A DNA stretch of 64,000 bases from the NCBI RefSeq assembly GCF_037975245.1, contig NC_092571.1, positions 11,047,917-11,111,916 of the forward strand. The letters are read 5' to 3'. The stretch is from Apostichopus japonicus (lineage: Eukaryota; Echinodermata; Holothuroidea; Aspidochirotida; Stichopodidae). The position numbers and the translations under genes were made by a program. Each line of letters starts with the position of its first letter. The first letter of the stretch is position 1. Under the pieces are notes generated by a model, which saw nothing but the letters and a program-made list of their open reading frames with translations, did not search any database and was not told the DNA's origin. Positions 11,881-23,862 of the stretch are shown here, piece by piece.

Positions 11881-13407
11881 TCAACGCAGACCTGCTCTTT
11901 GTAATCTCTCTAGTACTTCCTTCAGAGTGTTGAGGTGATCCGCTTCTGTAGGTGCGGTTATTAGAATATCGTCGAGGTACACCGACACGCCCGACAACCA
12001 GCGAAGCACGCCCTCCATTACACGCTGAAAGATTCCAGGAGCCGACGCTACTCCGAATGGGAGACGATTGTAGCGAAAGAGTCCCATGTGAGTGTTAACA
12101 ACTACAAGATTCTTGGATTTGTCATCGAGTAGGAGTTGCTGGTAGGCTTGGCTCATGTCCAATTTGGTAAACTTTGTACCGCCAGCTAACGTCGCGAATA
12201 GGTCCTCAATACGCGGAATAGGGTATTGGTCTACCCGCGATGCTTGGTTCACAGTCAACTTATAGTCGCCGCAAATCCTTACTGATACTTTATCCCCTTT
12301 TAGCACCGGAACAATAGGTGCTGCCCACTCTGAATAATCAACGGGCTCGATAATACCATCATTCTGCAGTCGTCGTAGCTCGCGTTCTACTTTCTCCTTC
12401 ATCGCGTATGGCACCGTACGAGATTTACAAAACTTCGGGGTCACACTGGGGTGAACACTGATAGTGACTTTCTCCCCCGTGAAAGTTCCTAGCTCGTCCT
12501 TGAAAACGTCACTGTACGTTTCGAGAAGTTCACGCAAGTTACCATTACTTCTGACTAGATTGATGGATGACCAGTCTAGCCGAATCTGGCGAAGCCAGTT
12601 TCGACCGAATAAACTAGGGCGGTTATTCCCCTCAACTGTGAATAGTGGCAATGTATATCTTTTGTTCTCATACTCCACTCTGACGTCGCAAACTCCCGTG
12701 ACCTCAACTGATTCACCTGTGTAGGTGCTTAACGTTAGGTCAGTTTCGTTTAGTTCTTCACCAGGCCACAATTTGCGAAAGTTATCTTCTGACATTAAGG
12801 AGAAAGCAGCACCTGTATCTACTTCCATTTGCAATGGGGAACCATTAACCTTGAGGTTAACATTGATTGGTCCTCCGTCCTGTGACTTTAGCTGAAACAA
12901 GTCATAACCTCTCGCTACATAATCGGAGTTTCCTGGTGATTGATGCGAGGACTTGGTGTCTTCAGCTATTTGATTTACTGCCTTGGATCGACATACTTTA
13001 CTGATGTGACCTTTCTTTTGGCAACTATTGCATGTCTTTTCTTTAAAGTAGCAATCATCTGACTGGTGGTTACTACGACCGCAACGATAGCAGGGGTGAA
13101 ACTTCTTGACCCTTGCAGTGAACTTGTCCTTTGTGCGGCGTTGCCCTTTCCCCTTGGGAATTTGCAGTACCTGATCGCGTGATGTAGACATACCGATGTG
13201 TTGATTAAATGCTTGCTTCAAGTCGTCGGCGTTCTTTGACGCTAGTTCTAGTCCTAATGATATTTCTAGGGCGGTATCGAACGTTAACTTAGCGTGAGAC
13301 AGAAGTGATCGTTGGATTTTATCGTCACTAATCCCACACACTAATCTATCCCGTAGCATAATGTTCAATGTATCCCCAAAGTTACAGAACTCTGCTAGAG
13401 AACGCAA
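11881..13407 (-). pseudogene. Ty3-type gag end, nucleocapsid, protease and RT, ends at premature stop
   Basis: It opens in the C-terminal half of gag. Two CX2CX4HX4C zinc knuckles follow (CYRCGRSNHQSDDC and CNSCQKKGHISKVC), typical of RNA-binding nucleocapsid. The aspartic protease has DTGA, and the RT has YLDD and LPFGVASAP. The frame ends in a TGA at 11881 just after the palm. The same frame continues with recognisable RT on the other side, so this is a nonsense change. Gag, protease and RT are in one frame, without the usual gag-pol shift. Confidence 0.92.
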
Positions 13408-13736
13408 CTCGGCAACAAACGATGAGACCGACTGCTTGGCGAAAGCGGCTGTTGAATTTGCACCTTTGTACTATCTCTGATGGGGCGGGGTTTTGATGCT
13501 TACCCATAATGTCCACGAGTTCTTGAAACTTCTTGTCTCCTGGCTTTTCCGGCGAAATGAGATTCCGTAACAATTTGTAGGAATCAGGACCAATGACAGT
13601 TAGTAAAATGGACCTTTTCTTCATTTCGTCCGTAATGTCATTAGCGAGGAAGTAGTGAGTGCGTCAGCCTCTCAATATATTGAGTCCAATCATCGCTGTT
13701 CCCATGGAATTCGTCTAACTTTTCGAATAATGCCAT
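13382..13736 (-). pseudogene. Ty3-type gag N-terminal part, two frame breaks
   Basis: The likely start is the ATG at 13736-13734 (MALFEKLDEFHG), as in many invertebrate Ty3 gag proteins. The frame breaks near 13651-13665 and again near 13448-13452. Recognisable gag continues in a new frame each time. Confidence 0.8.
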
Positions 13737-13816
13737 GATGTGCAACAAAAATGGAATCCAAAGAAAGCAATAGCAATATAGCACTAAAAACTACCAATTT
13801 ATCTCGTCGCCAAATA

Positions 13817-14021
13817 TGTGGTGACTCTAGAACCACAAGAAAATACAATAACACTGAGGTAGCCGGTTTAGACACACGTCTATTCAATAGGATAACTGTA
13901 AGGCAAGTGTGAGATATATACAAGAATGGATGAAGCCTGGTGACGTATATCACCATAGCGTAGGCTGGGAGGTTCAGCCGTTTGGTGTAATAACTTAATA
14001 TGAAACTATGAATCTACTACA
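13817..14021 (-). repeat. 5' LTR of the Ty3-type element
   Basis: 205 bp, matching 9471-9675 except for one base. The primer-binding site lies 4 nt inside it. Confidence 0.95.
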
Positions 14022-14026
14022 TCAAC

Positions 14027-16720
14027 ACAGTGTGAGTACACCATAAATGAATGTAACGTGCTCCTTAAGCTCGTCGGTTTATTGAATGGCAAAGTCAGGA
14101 ATAAAGTATTACAGTTGTTTGACAATTGATGTGAATGCATTATGTTAGTTTAGAGTTTTGGTATGACACAAAAGCTACCATTTTGAAGATTTTTATGATT
14201 GTAGCGTTTGCTGATACTTCAGTAAAGTGTAAAGCTAAAAGGTTACCAAGGCCACAGCTGCAACCGGGGTCATTGTGGGGTACGTCACGATTGATGTTGC
14301 CAGTAGGGGATTTCCCCGAACTGAATCGCCTGCGACAGTTTGGATTGCTAGTGCATATAGTCAAATTTAGTTATTCTGAGTTTTCGGTAAGACCGCGGTG
14401 AAGTTAATGTATCTAATATGTTTGGACCCGACTGCACAGTTCATATGGTCTAGTAATACGTGTACCCCATTACTCGTGGGCAGGCAAATACGCCATGAAT
14501 GAACAGATCGAAAGACTTATTCAGAATAATAAGAATAGCCGACTGCCCTGCTTAAACGAAGGTCGGTGTGATCATGTTCGTAAACTAACTGTAAGAACAA
14601 TTGATTATACTAAAATTTGTACTACGTAAAATAAGGTACTACATTCATCTTACAATAGTAAACACTGAATGCACTGAACAGTGGTATTCACTTCGACAAC
14701 GACCGTAACTTACTTCATTTAATCTATAATGAATCCCTCTTATTTTAAGAGCTAAAATATTGTCTCTTGATATATCAAGTATTCCATATTCAAACCACCA
14801 GAGATAAACTCGAAATAGAAACGCAACTATTACCACGAAAGAACTTATGAAACGAATGTTTCAGTGTCAGCACATCCTAACACCCTAGCGTATGCTACAA
14901 CTTTTCCTTTTTATACTGAGCGTGAACAACCTAACTAACATTTACCTTGTTAATTTCTACGAGTAACTCTCCTACGATCTGAAGTATGGACTTATTAAAA
15001 TACTATTCTGAAATACACCACTAGTTTAAATGCTGTGTAGTGAGTTGTATAGTTATATCTCATAAAATTAATTCTTTAAAGTTAGCGGGAATTGACTTTA
15101 CTTACTCTAACAAAATTACCTCCCGACTTACACTTCTATCACATCCTCTCGACACGAGGTAAAGAAACTGCACGTACGCAGGGAAGACCGGATGTCGAGA
15201 ACACTTCATGTTCAAACATGATTGGACTGTTTGATGAGCGCAGAGAATATAAAAAGATGCCACAGCAGCGGATTCCCAGCAATACTAAGTATTACAACAA
15301 CAAAAAACGAGTAAAAGAACGAAACGAGAAACATATTTTTCGTTACAGTATTTTGGAGCGGAATATTACAATGTATGATATGTTAATATATGAGATTAAA
15401 GGTTAGCACCTATTATGACTAAATAGTTTGTACATGCCACTTCTCCATAACTTGCACGAGGAAGTTTGCTAGTGGCTAAATTGTTTGATTATTCCACATT
15501 TTAAACTGCTTACCAAAGCCCAAATCGTATATTTGATGCGAACCAAAGCGGCAGAAACGATACACAAAGTTTAAAGGAAAACTCATTCACACATACTGTG
15601 ATAATAAGAGACGGGATTAATGCTACAAATAGTATAAACCAGCCTCGACAACTTTGTGTTAACTTTGAATCACAACTAGTTTTAGATGTAAGGGAACGTT
15701 TTTTTGAAAAAATCGTTCAAGTAATGTGAGAAATTAATTTGTCCTTGCTTTGATTCGTGATATATAGCAGTGTAGATTTTGCAGCGAGATTTTGGAGGAT
15801 TAAACCAGGTACACCAATGTCCAACTTCAAGCACAGCATCAATATAAGCTGGCATCAAACATTTCTCACATGCAGTTTATGTATATCCCCAGCAGTTCAA
15901 GCTTTCAAATTTATGTGATGAATTATTGACATGTATTTAAAAAAAGGGCACACATACACATTTCCTGTTTACTACCACTTCACTTTTGTAAAGTCCACCC
16001 CGTAGTATTGTGCGATTGTACGGTCTCCGACTTCCCCGCTTCACCATCATGCACTAGGGCACATCGACCCACAAAGTTCAGCACAGTGCCTATCAGTTAA
16101 TAAATATAACTGGATAGATTGCATATATTTCATGCAGGTACCCGATATAGCTATTATATCTATCATTGGTTTAATCCTCATCGTGTTTGCTATTATGTCC
16201 ACTGATGTGCACACCAAACCTGTATATGGTAGGCATTGCTGTCCCTACTCCAACAATAGTTTTGCCCTATCCGTCTGCTCACTCTGTTACCATTGTATAT
16301 GTTCAGACGACTCCCATTGTTTTAGTTCTTTTTTAAGCAATAACACTGTTGTTGTGCCAACTGTCTTCTTTTTTTTTTGTGGCAAATACGCCCAATGCGG
16401 CAGACTCGACATTTCAAAGTGGCAAACGGGCTTATTGTTTAAACCTTCGAACCTCTCAGCTTCCGTACAGCTCACTGTCGGTAGCAAACGAGCTTCGCGG
16501 CATCTGTAGGGATGCTATGGTACAAGTTATTCCCGGTCAAACCAAATATTTCAAGCAGTTAGAAGTGTGCAGACGTAGTCCTATTGGTGTGTACTGGAGG
16601 AAATACTACAATAAATTACATTTCCCTTGAATACTGATTGAAGTAAAAGCATGGTAAAAGGAACGTAGATCTACACATGTAGACCGAATTCCCCCGGAGT
16701 TCCTGGAGAGGAAAATATTC
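14027..16720. other. Intergenic, no gene recognised
   Basis: Open frames near 14135, 15092 and 16132 have no recognisable domain and no splice context. I see no transposon ends here. Confidence 0.4.
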
Positions 16721-16725
16721 CACGG

Positions 16726-17541
16726 TGTCACGTAGCCAGATGGAATTCAGTCATGTCGTATGCAAACAACTTTGTCGGGTTGTTCAAGGGCTAGGGAATG
16801 CCTGGTAATCTGGACTAAGCGAATTAAATTTGCGTAACCTCAATTAACATTCATTCAGTGTGTTTGGATGGAATGTTTGCATGAGTTGCCGCGGGCTAGT
16901 ATAAAAATAGTAGCGGCAGTTGGGGTGGCTCATTATTATTATTATTATTGTTAGTCGGTGCAAGAGTGACGACGCACACGTCCGTACCGTGCAGGTGTTT
17001 CCTCCCAAATTGAGTCAATGGTAGCTACTGCGTGTTCCTGCCAACTTTTATGTATTGTAAGTCGGGTTACTGAGTGTTCCAGCATGTGGCTACATGGTAA
17101 CTTCGTGTTCCCACGTGTTTAGCTGTCAGTGAAGAACCCGGAGTTGCTTATACAACGGTCCCGTAAGTAATTGCATAATTGTCATTACGTTTAGTTTAGA
17201 ATCCAATTAATTTAATACCGTATTTTTTTGTGTTAAGAGTTGCTTTAAATCATATCCAGTGGACTATAATGGAATTCTCGCAATTGTAGAAAGGAAATAT
17301 TAAGTTAATTTATTGTATAAATGTAACTTTGTCAGTCCGATATGTTATAATATCAAAATATTAATGTGTAAGGGTTTATGATGTTGTGTGGACACTCTAA
17401 CATATTGAGAACATGCTAACATTTTCCTGCACTATTATTCCCCTTGCAGGGATTTCGTTTTATCTTATAATAAATTAGAAACTGTACCACCGTGCCATCG
17501 TTGTTTTATTTCCTGTCCACCACCCTAGGCAACCCGTGACA
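16726..17541. mobile_element. Solo LTR, 816 bp, with target duplication
   Basis: The ends form a 7-bp inverted pair TGTCACG...CGTGACA. A 5-bp direct repeat CACGG flanks it (16721-16725 and 17542-17546). Inside there is a TATA-like box (TATAAAAAT at 16900) and a possible AATAAA at 17469, both in plus orientation. No coding sequence is present. This is the scar of an LTR retrotransposon deleted by LTR-LTR recombination. The family is not the 205-bp-LTR element of 9.5-14 kb. Confidence 0.8.
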
Positions 17542-17546
17542 CACGG

Positions 17547-18375
17547 ATAGAGACGGATAAAAAGATTACAGACATTGGAAGTTTTGGATATCACAATTCA
17601 TGTTCAACCTTCTAGACCTAATTTAAAGACTGTTGAAAAAAAAGCCAAACAATTCCCGGCAGCTTGCAGATTAGCTACCTATCCATAATCAGTTCTTCCA
17701 GTGAAACTTTATAGCATCCGAGTACAGATAACAGTTTTCAAAAGATGACACAATTTTTGCAAAACTTGCAATTGTAACTTTTTTTTAGAAGTAATTTCAC
17801 AATGGTTATAAGTAATACAAAAAGGTCAATGGTATGTGTTAAATGTACCATAATCCACCGCATCACTTACAGTTTTTGCCAGTGAATAACATGACTCTTC
17901 TCATTTACCCGGCAAACGGATAATATTTCCCCTTAGTCAGTTAGTGAATAGGTATGGCAATTAACAATTACGTCAATGACACTTTGAATATTGAATTACA
18001 GTAATAAACAATGTCTTCATCTTTGATCTGTTAGTATATCTTTTAAGTATTGCGGGCTATGATAGGAACCTCTTTCGGAGAATATTGTATATCAACATGT
18101 GATGGCAACATTTATTGCAACAAATAGTTCGATCCCAGATTAATTCCTTGTTGCAATAGGAAACAACTTGCATTGTTTTGCGTTCTGAGGTAAATAAAAT
18201 GTAAAGCTATGCCAATGTACATTATTAACATTAAAATGAACATACGCTAATACGTACACTTGAATGAATTCATGATTATACCTTGCAACTTAAGCATCAT
18301 CAGTAGTTAGCAGTAACTCCAACATCAGGTGATAGGGACTATGATCTAAGACAAATGTTTCTTTAAAGTTATCTA

Positions 18376-18410
<35 letters not shown>

Positions 18411-19855
18411 ATCTTTGTCCCACCATTTCATTTTAGACTGTTTTTATCCTCTATGTTCCTCGATTTTTTTTTAGTTCAAGTTCAAAGTCTACTGCGCTGT
18501 CAATATTTACTTTCTGTACAATGTATAAAGTCCATTTCTGCAGGAATCATGTATCAGATCCAGTTGTTGCCGTTATGTGATTTGTACTTGTATGTAATAC
18601 TAGTGTAGTAACCACACTAAGTTGCAGTGATCTATGATAACAGTATCAGAGCAACTGGTTAATACTAGAAGATCGACAATGATGGGCGAAAACTAGGTTT
18701 CATGTGTCATTCATCTTGGAGTTTTACATTACCCGTGGTAGCTTCCATATACCACAGAATAGTGCGTCAGGTCTATCGACAATTAGAATTCTATAAAATG
18801 TAAGTTATAATGTATTTAATATTTGTAACCAATTTGCTCATATAAAATGGAAATTTGACATAAATATTATTGGAATTTTTTTTTTCCAATTTGAATTTGT
18901 TGGGTATTACAGGCATTGCATTCTGAACATTCCCATTCCAACTAGAGTATTTCAGAGATGTATATAACCCTCATTCACATTTAAAACCAGTAAATGCTTT
19001 ACTAACTGTATAAAATAGAAGGTGTGGGTTGCGTAACAAATTTATAGTACATGGACAACTATTCACCAACAATGTGTCATCGTATACATTTAACTCAACC
19101 ATTGATATGCGTGGTGTTATGAGCAATGGAACCTATTTTTACGGTCTAACCCCGGCCGCATAATATAAGGTGGGGTTTATCCAGGAGGAAGAAGCTATGC
19201 GGTTGTGTGTATATCTGCTTGGGAAAACTGTTCCGGTCTTCGTGTCCTTTTCTCCCTTTCGAAGATTGATTTTATGATTTATTTCTTTATTTTCTTTCTT
19301 CGATTTTTTTGCTATACAGAACTATTCACTGCATGACAAAATGGATTCTAAAACAGCTTTTCGGCTGAATCCGTAAGTGTTACAAATGATTCCATCTCTG
19401 ATGTTTATTTTAAACAATGTTGTGCGGGAAAATCATTACCCTAACATGGGTATGGAGGTATCACAGGACAAAAACTATAAGAAAATCACATAATTTCTGT
19501 GCACAATTAGGCAAATGGCATGATCTTAAAACAATAGAGAAGAGTGGTGTTTTATGTGAATAGTTGTCGGCCAACGTTAATATTAACGTACATGCACTTT
19601 CTATGTATTTAACTTTTGCCAATATATGTGTTTGAATTTATTAAGCTATGTGGGGACTACAAAATATTTCCCAGTGCATATAAACTCAAATGAAATTTTT
19701 TTTTTTTTTTTGGCGGGCCACTGAAATATCCAAAAAACTTTTACTGTTTGTGTTGTAGGCTAGCTAAACAAATAAAGACAACAATAATCAATGGTTTTGT
19801 TAGAGTAAGGTCCTGGTTGTGCCCCTTTTGTCCATATTGGGTTAAAATGTACGGA

Positions 19856-19859
<4 letters not shown>
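17547..19859. other. Intergenic, no gene recognised
   Basis: AT-rich; a short (TA)n run lies at about 18380-18410. No supported coding exon. Confidence 0.4.
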
Positions 19860-19915
<56 letters not shown>

Positions 19916-19935
19916 TATAATATATATATATAATA
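19860..19935. repeat. (TA)n microsatellite left of Penelope-like remnant
   Basis: About 75 bp of TA-rich repeat directly outside the inverted repeat that begins at about 19968. Confidence 0.9.
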
Positions 19936-19967
19936 TAACGAAAATCCACGTTTACTCCAAAAGAAAA

Positions 19968-20949
19968 TATTATTAGAGAAAACCAGAGAAATAAGATATG
20001 ACTTATAATTGACAAATAAGGAGTAAGTTTAAGAAAATATATTGGAATTTTCGGTCCCAACACACGCATTCCGTTCGTTACCAGTTACAACCTCCTCATC
20101 AAATCTTTCATTCGCTCCATCAAACAGGAATTTGCTGTATTTCAAGACGATCAGTCTGTAGGAGAATCGTTTAAGGTACCCCTCATGCTAGCATTTCGTC
20201 AACCCCCCAACCTTAAATTTCTTCTCACTTCCTCCAGACCCCCCCCCCCCCCCGCTCAGTTTCCACCTCCGGCAATTTTCCTTGCGGTAAACCTAAATGC
20301 CAAATATGCCCCCATACTACCTCAGGCACCGTGGTCAAGATTCCTAATGTTGACTTTAGTCTAAGACCCCCTTCCCTCTCTTGTGATTCTATTAATGTTA
20401 TTTACATTTTCTATTGTGTACTTTGCAAAGAGGGCAATTATGTATGTAAAACAGGCTCCCGATTCCGCTTACGTTTTAATAATCACAAAAAATCTATTCG
20501 TGATAATTTTGCAGGATTCCCAGTTTCCGAACATTTCAATCTTCATAGTCATTCTCTAAAAAACCTAAAATGTATTTTAATTGCCTCGAACTTCAAATGA
20601 ACTACTGAACGTAAACGGAAAAAAATCGATTGGATCTTTCGTATTAAGTCTCACATCACCGGCCTCAACAAAGACTTGGGACCCCTTAACAACTATCAGT
20701 TCTACAAGCATATGTAATCCGTTCTTTGCTCCTTAATCCGCTTCCTGTATAGTCATGGTTTATTTGGTTTTAATTCCATCATTGCAACTTACACTTATCT
20801 AGCGTCATACTTTCATTTTAGTCACATTTTGTACTTTTCATTCGACTGCCAAGTATTGCTGACGAAGGTCCCAAAAATTCCAATATATTTTTAAAACTTA
20901 CTCCTAATTTGTCAATTATGAGTCATATCTTATTTTTCTGGTTTTCTCT

Positions 20950-20955
<6 letters not shown>
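19968..20955 (+). mobile_element. Penelope-like element remnant with inverted terminal repeats
   Basis: Two inverted repeats of about 90 bp (19968-20058 and 20866-20955) match closely but not perfectly. Between them lies the 3' coding end of a Penelope-like retroelement. The region 20331-20715 encodes a GIY-YIG endonuclease module (NVIYIFYCVLCKEGNYVC, then a conserved SEHFN). One stop follows at 20598, with recognisable sequence continuing in the same frame. The YVG of the active motif reads YVC, so the nuclease is probably dead. The RT domain is missing, so this is a 5'-truncated copy. Paired LTR-like ends in inverted order are known for Penelope-like elements. Confidence 0.75.

Positions 20956-21031
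<76 letters not shown>
20951..21031. repeat. (TA)n microsatellite right of Penelope-like remnant
   Basis: About 80 bp of TA repeat directly after the right inverted repeat. Confidence 0.9.
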
Positions 21032-21039
<8 letters not shown>

Positions 21040-21119
21040 ATATATGTATATATTTATCGCGATTCCAATTCCTAGAACTAAATTGTTAACTTACTTTTGG
21101 CTTTTATATAATTATGCAG

Positions 21120-22005
21120 CACACATGTACAATGCGCAAAGATGGCCAGATTTTCTGTACAAGATGGCTGCATCATCTTTGACATAGACGTTCTGGATAT
21201 CGGTCTTTTGGCTGTGGCTGGATACAAGCAATGCACACACAATACCTTCATCGACCTGTTTAACTTAGATATAGAAACAAATTCTCACGAAAAAGCCTTA
21301 TTAAAGGAATCGAAGCCATATTATTCAAAGGAGTTTACCTCTTTGGGTGCAAATCACCGGTGTTTTTGCTTTCTGACTGATGTTTCGTTTGTGACATGTT
21401 GCAAAGATAAAATAGAAACATACAATACAGAAATTAACAATGGTGGTCTGGTGAAAGAACAATATTTTGAAGGGGAAGCTTTGAGTATGGCATTGAGAGA
21501 TGGGAGTGTTTATGTTGGTTTATCAAGATCAAGAGATGTGATTGTCTTTGATTTAGACTTGAATCAAGTTAAGAGGATCGTGGTAGCTGGGTTTGGTAGC
21601 TTAGAGTGTCCTTGGGACATACTAGCTAGGAATGACACATTGTTCCTGTGTACATTTTGGTCATGGAGAATTGTTGTATATGATATTAAGAGCATTGGGT
21701 TCTGGCAGCTCCCTGATAGTAAAGATAAAGCACGTGACTGTACTACGCCAAGTAACCAGCATTATGCAGCTTGTAGTATAGCATTCAGTGAACAGAATAG
21801 CTTACTATTTATATTACGGGTTGGCTCTGGTAACAGTTTTGTTGAGATCTATCTTTTCCCTAGTGATCTTTATACTCCCTCTGGATATACTTTCTGTGCT
21901 GCATTCAATGTTCCCGTTGATTCCATTAGAATCAGGTTCAACGAAACCGTCAATAGTTTGTTTGTGGTGACTCAGCAGACTGGAGAGGTGTTTGAATATG
22001 ACATA
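21120..22005 (+). CDS. Propeller-ZU5-UPA-death-domain gene, propeller-like exon
   Basis: This is the 5'-most exon found of a gene that runs to 44059. The ATG at 21142 has A at -3 and G at +4. An acceptor (TTATATAATTATGCAG) ends at 21119, so at least one more exon lies upstream and the start could be further 5'. From 21142, 288 codons stay open to a strong donor GTAAGT at 22006, phase 0. The protein shows repeating beta-strand units ending in aromatic-Asp-hydrophobic pairs: DVIVFDLDLNQV, WRIVVYDIKSI and GEVFEYDI. I read these as beta-propeller (NHL/YVTN-like) blades. No signal peptide is seen, so it is likely cytosolic. The total length with all four cassettes would be about 859 residues. Confidence 0.8.
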
Positions 22006-23203
22006 GTAAGTATCAACGAATATAGGCCAGAAACCACGTGAACGTAATTTTTCGCCTTTATATAATGATGTGAGCTATTGTCAAGCCAGTTATAAGTCAA
22101 TGCAAAATCATAACTACAGTGCAGTAGAGTACAGCACTATACAACCGCAAAGCTATATTCCCTTTCCTTGTACCTTAGAACCCAAGTGATTCCTGTACAG
22201 ACAACTTTAAAACTTTGTAATATGACATCATTGCTCACCAACAGTAAAATTTAAGTAGACTACGTGACAAACTTATATTACAAATTGTTAAACTGTGATT
22301 ATGGTCTAGTCTGTTCGATATAGAACAATCATTTAAATGGGAAGTCACTTGTTATAATTCTGTGGCGAAGACACCCAAATAACGGTGAAAGTCAAATTGT
22401 CCTGAAAACAGGATAAAAGTAACATATGTTATGACCATATCTTTGACAATTAAGTAATTGTGTAGGCCAACAGCCGTGCCCTATCGTTTAGCCATAGTAC
22501 GGCGTAAGCGTCAATTATCATCGTTCTCTAGTCTATGTACTTCGGCCCTTTAAGATCGGAAATTGTGGTAAATTGACAATTTGCATAAATTCATCTACAG
22601 CTGTTTGTGTTGGTAACTATAAATATACACTTATTATATAAACTTGATTTATTATTCAATGCAAAAAAGTGCGAAATCTTAACTACAACACAGTTACAAA
22701 ACTGGATGCCCTCGTCCCTTGTTTATTTAGTCAAACAGTTTAATTCGGATTTCCTTCTTGCATTTTGGTAACATTGTTGACTCGGACAGGAAGGAATATA
22801 ACATAATGAATCATCGATAGGACCAACATTTAGGTATAGCCTTCATTTTTATATATTTTACCCTGTTAAGATTGTTCACAAAATGGTTTAAAAATTGGGA
22901 AAATGGGTACTTAGATGATTTGTCTGTTGGGCCATTTTGTTTTCAAGTAAGCAGTAGATATATCTTTATTCTAGCTTAAGTTTTGCATGCAGAAAGGATG
23001 CGTCTTGGATTTGAAATTTGACGTTTCACTGAACTAGATTACTGATGGGGTGGGCTGTAGGCGGTGGGTTCCAAAGTTGAAAGTGAAGCTTATTAGTCGA
23101 CTCGTTCAAAGACGCATGCTTCCTGACCAAACAAATTTGTTGCATTTATCAACAATCATTTAACACGTTAATATTCAAGTTCTTTATGTTTTTATTTATA
23201 CAG

Positions 23204-23293
23204 TACGAGATATCTAAGGATTTTGATCCAGACTTAGAGTACAATATAAAAGATCACGCAGTGGAGTTCTTTGCGTTGTCACAACTGTACTCT
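23204..23293 (+). CDS. Propeller-ZU5-UPA-death-domain gene, exon 2 (30 codons)
   Basis: 90 nt between a TTTATACAG acceptor and a GTAAGT donor, phase 0 at both ends. It follows the propeller exon in frame and begins YEISKDFDPDLEY. Acidic and aromatic; no domain recognised. Sequence from the last ~10 nt of this exon is found at the edges of the downstream repeat units, so it marks one breakpoint of the cassette duplications. Confidence 0.65.
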
Positions 23294-23775
23294 GTAAGTA
23301 ATAAGAAATAAATAACATACCAGAATAGCAGACATGAAATATTTGGTTCCTAGACAATATTACCAAGCCAGCCCAGCATAAACCATTTACAAGCATCATA
23401 TGGTTAAATTGTTGTTTCGAAAGTGGTGTTAAGTTATTTTTCGTTACCGGTAAAAGAGCTAAATGTTATGCCAAAATGTTTACCCTTCAGTTTCATAGCT
23501 AGCATTATATGTGCTAGTAAATGTATTGTAGATATAGTTAGGTAATTAAGCAGGAATATAGGACAGCACTACATAACATAATATAGACCATAAGCATTGT
23601 GCTCAGATACAATAAGTATTATATCATATCATATATATATAGTAATTAGTGGTCAGATATAATTAGCCGTCAGGTGTAGCTTTTGCTATCCGATATCATT
23701 TTAAGAACGAAGAGATTTGTACACAACTTCAAATACCAATTCCACATTGTGGTAATCAAGCTTCATTTTTCTTAG

Positions 23776-23862
23776 GGAAGGATGTTCGAGAGTATTCCAG
23801 ACGTGAACTATCAGGCACAATTTCCAGGAGAGACTTTACATGCGCCCTCTCATGGTTTATAC
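23776..23862 (+). CDS. Exon cassette copy 1 (29 codons)
   Basis: 87 nt, acceptor TTTTTCTTAG, donor GTAAGT, phase 0-0. It encodes GRMFESIPDVNYQAQ...PSHGLY. No known domain; polar with one Gly-Arg start and a conserved APSH near the end. Inclusion or skipping keeps the frame. Confidence 0.7.

Larger units (their letters stand above)
9466..14026 (-). mobile_element. Ty3-type LTR retrotransposon, complete but disabled
   Basis: The element lies on the minus strand. The two 205-bp LTRs (9471-9675 and 13817-14021) differ by one base I can see. A 5-bp target duplication TCAAC flanks it (9466-9470 and 14022-14026). The polypurine tract (AAGGGGGGAGGAA on the minus strand) abuts the 3' LTR at about 9676-9690. 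A primer-binding site complementary to the 3' end of a tRNA, probably tRNA-Ser by its TGGCGACGAG core, lies at about 13803-13812. The order gag, nucleocapsid, protease, RT, RNase H, integrase is Ty3/Metaviridae-like, probably a Mag/SURL-like lineage. The coding region has two frame breaks in gag and one in-frame stop in RT, so this copy cannot make its proteins. Confidence 0.95.

Noticed and set aside
15092-15406. 104-codon open frame rich in Lys and Arg
   Set aside because: No similarity recognised; composition looks like chance reading of AT-rich DNA.
16132-16509. 125-codon open frame with a hydrophobic start
   Set aside because: The hydrophobic stretch could be a signal peptide, but the rest is low-quality sequence with a poly-T run and no known domain; overlapping frames are equally open.
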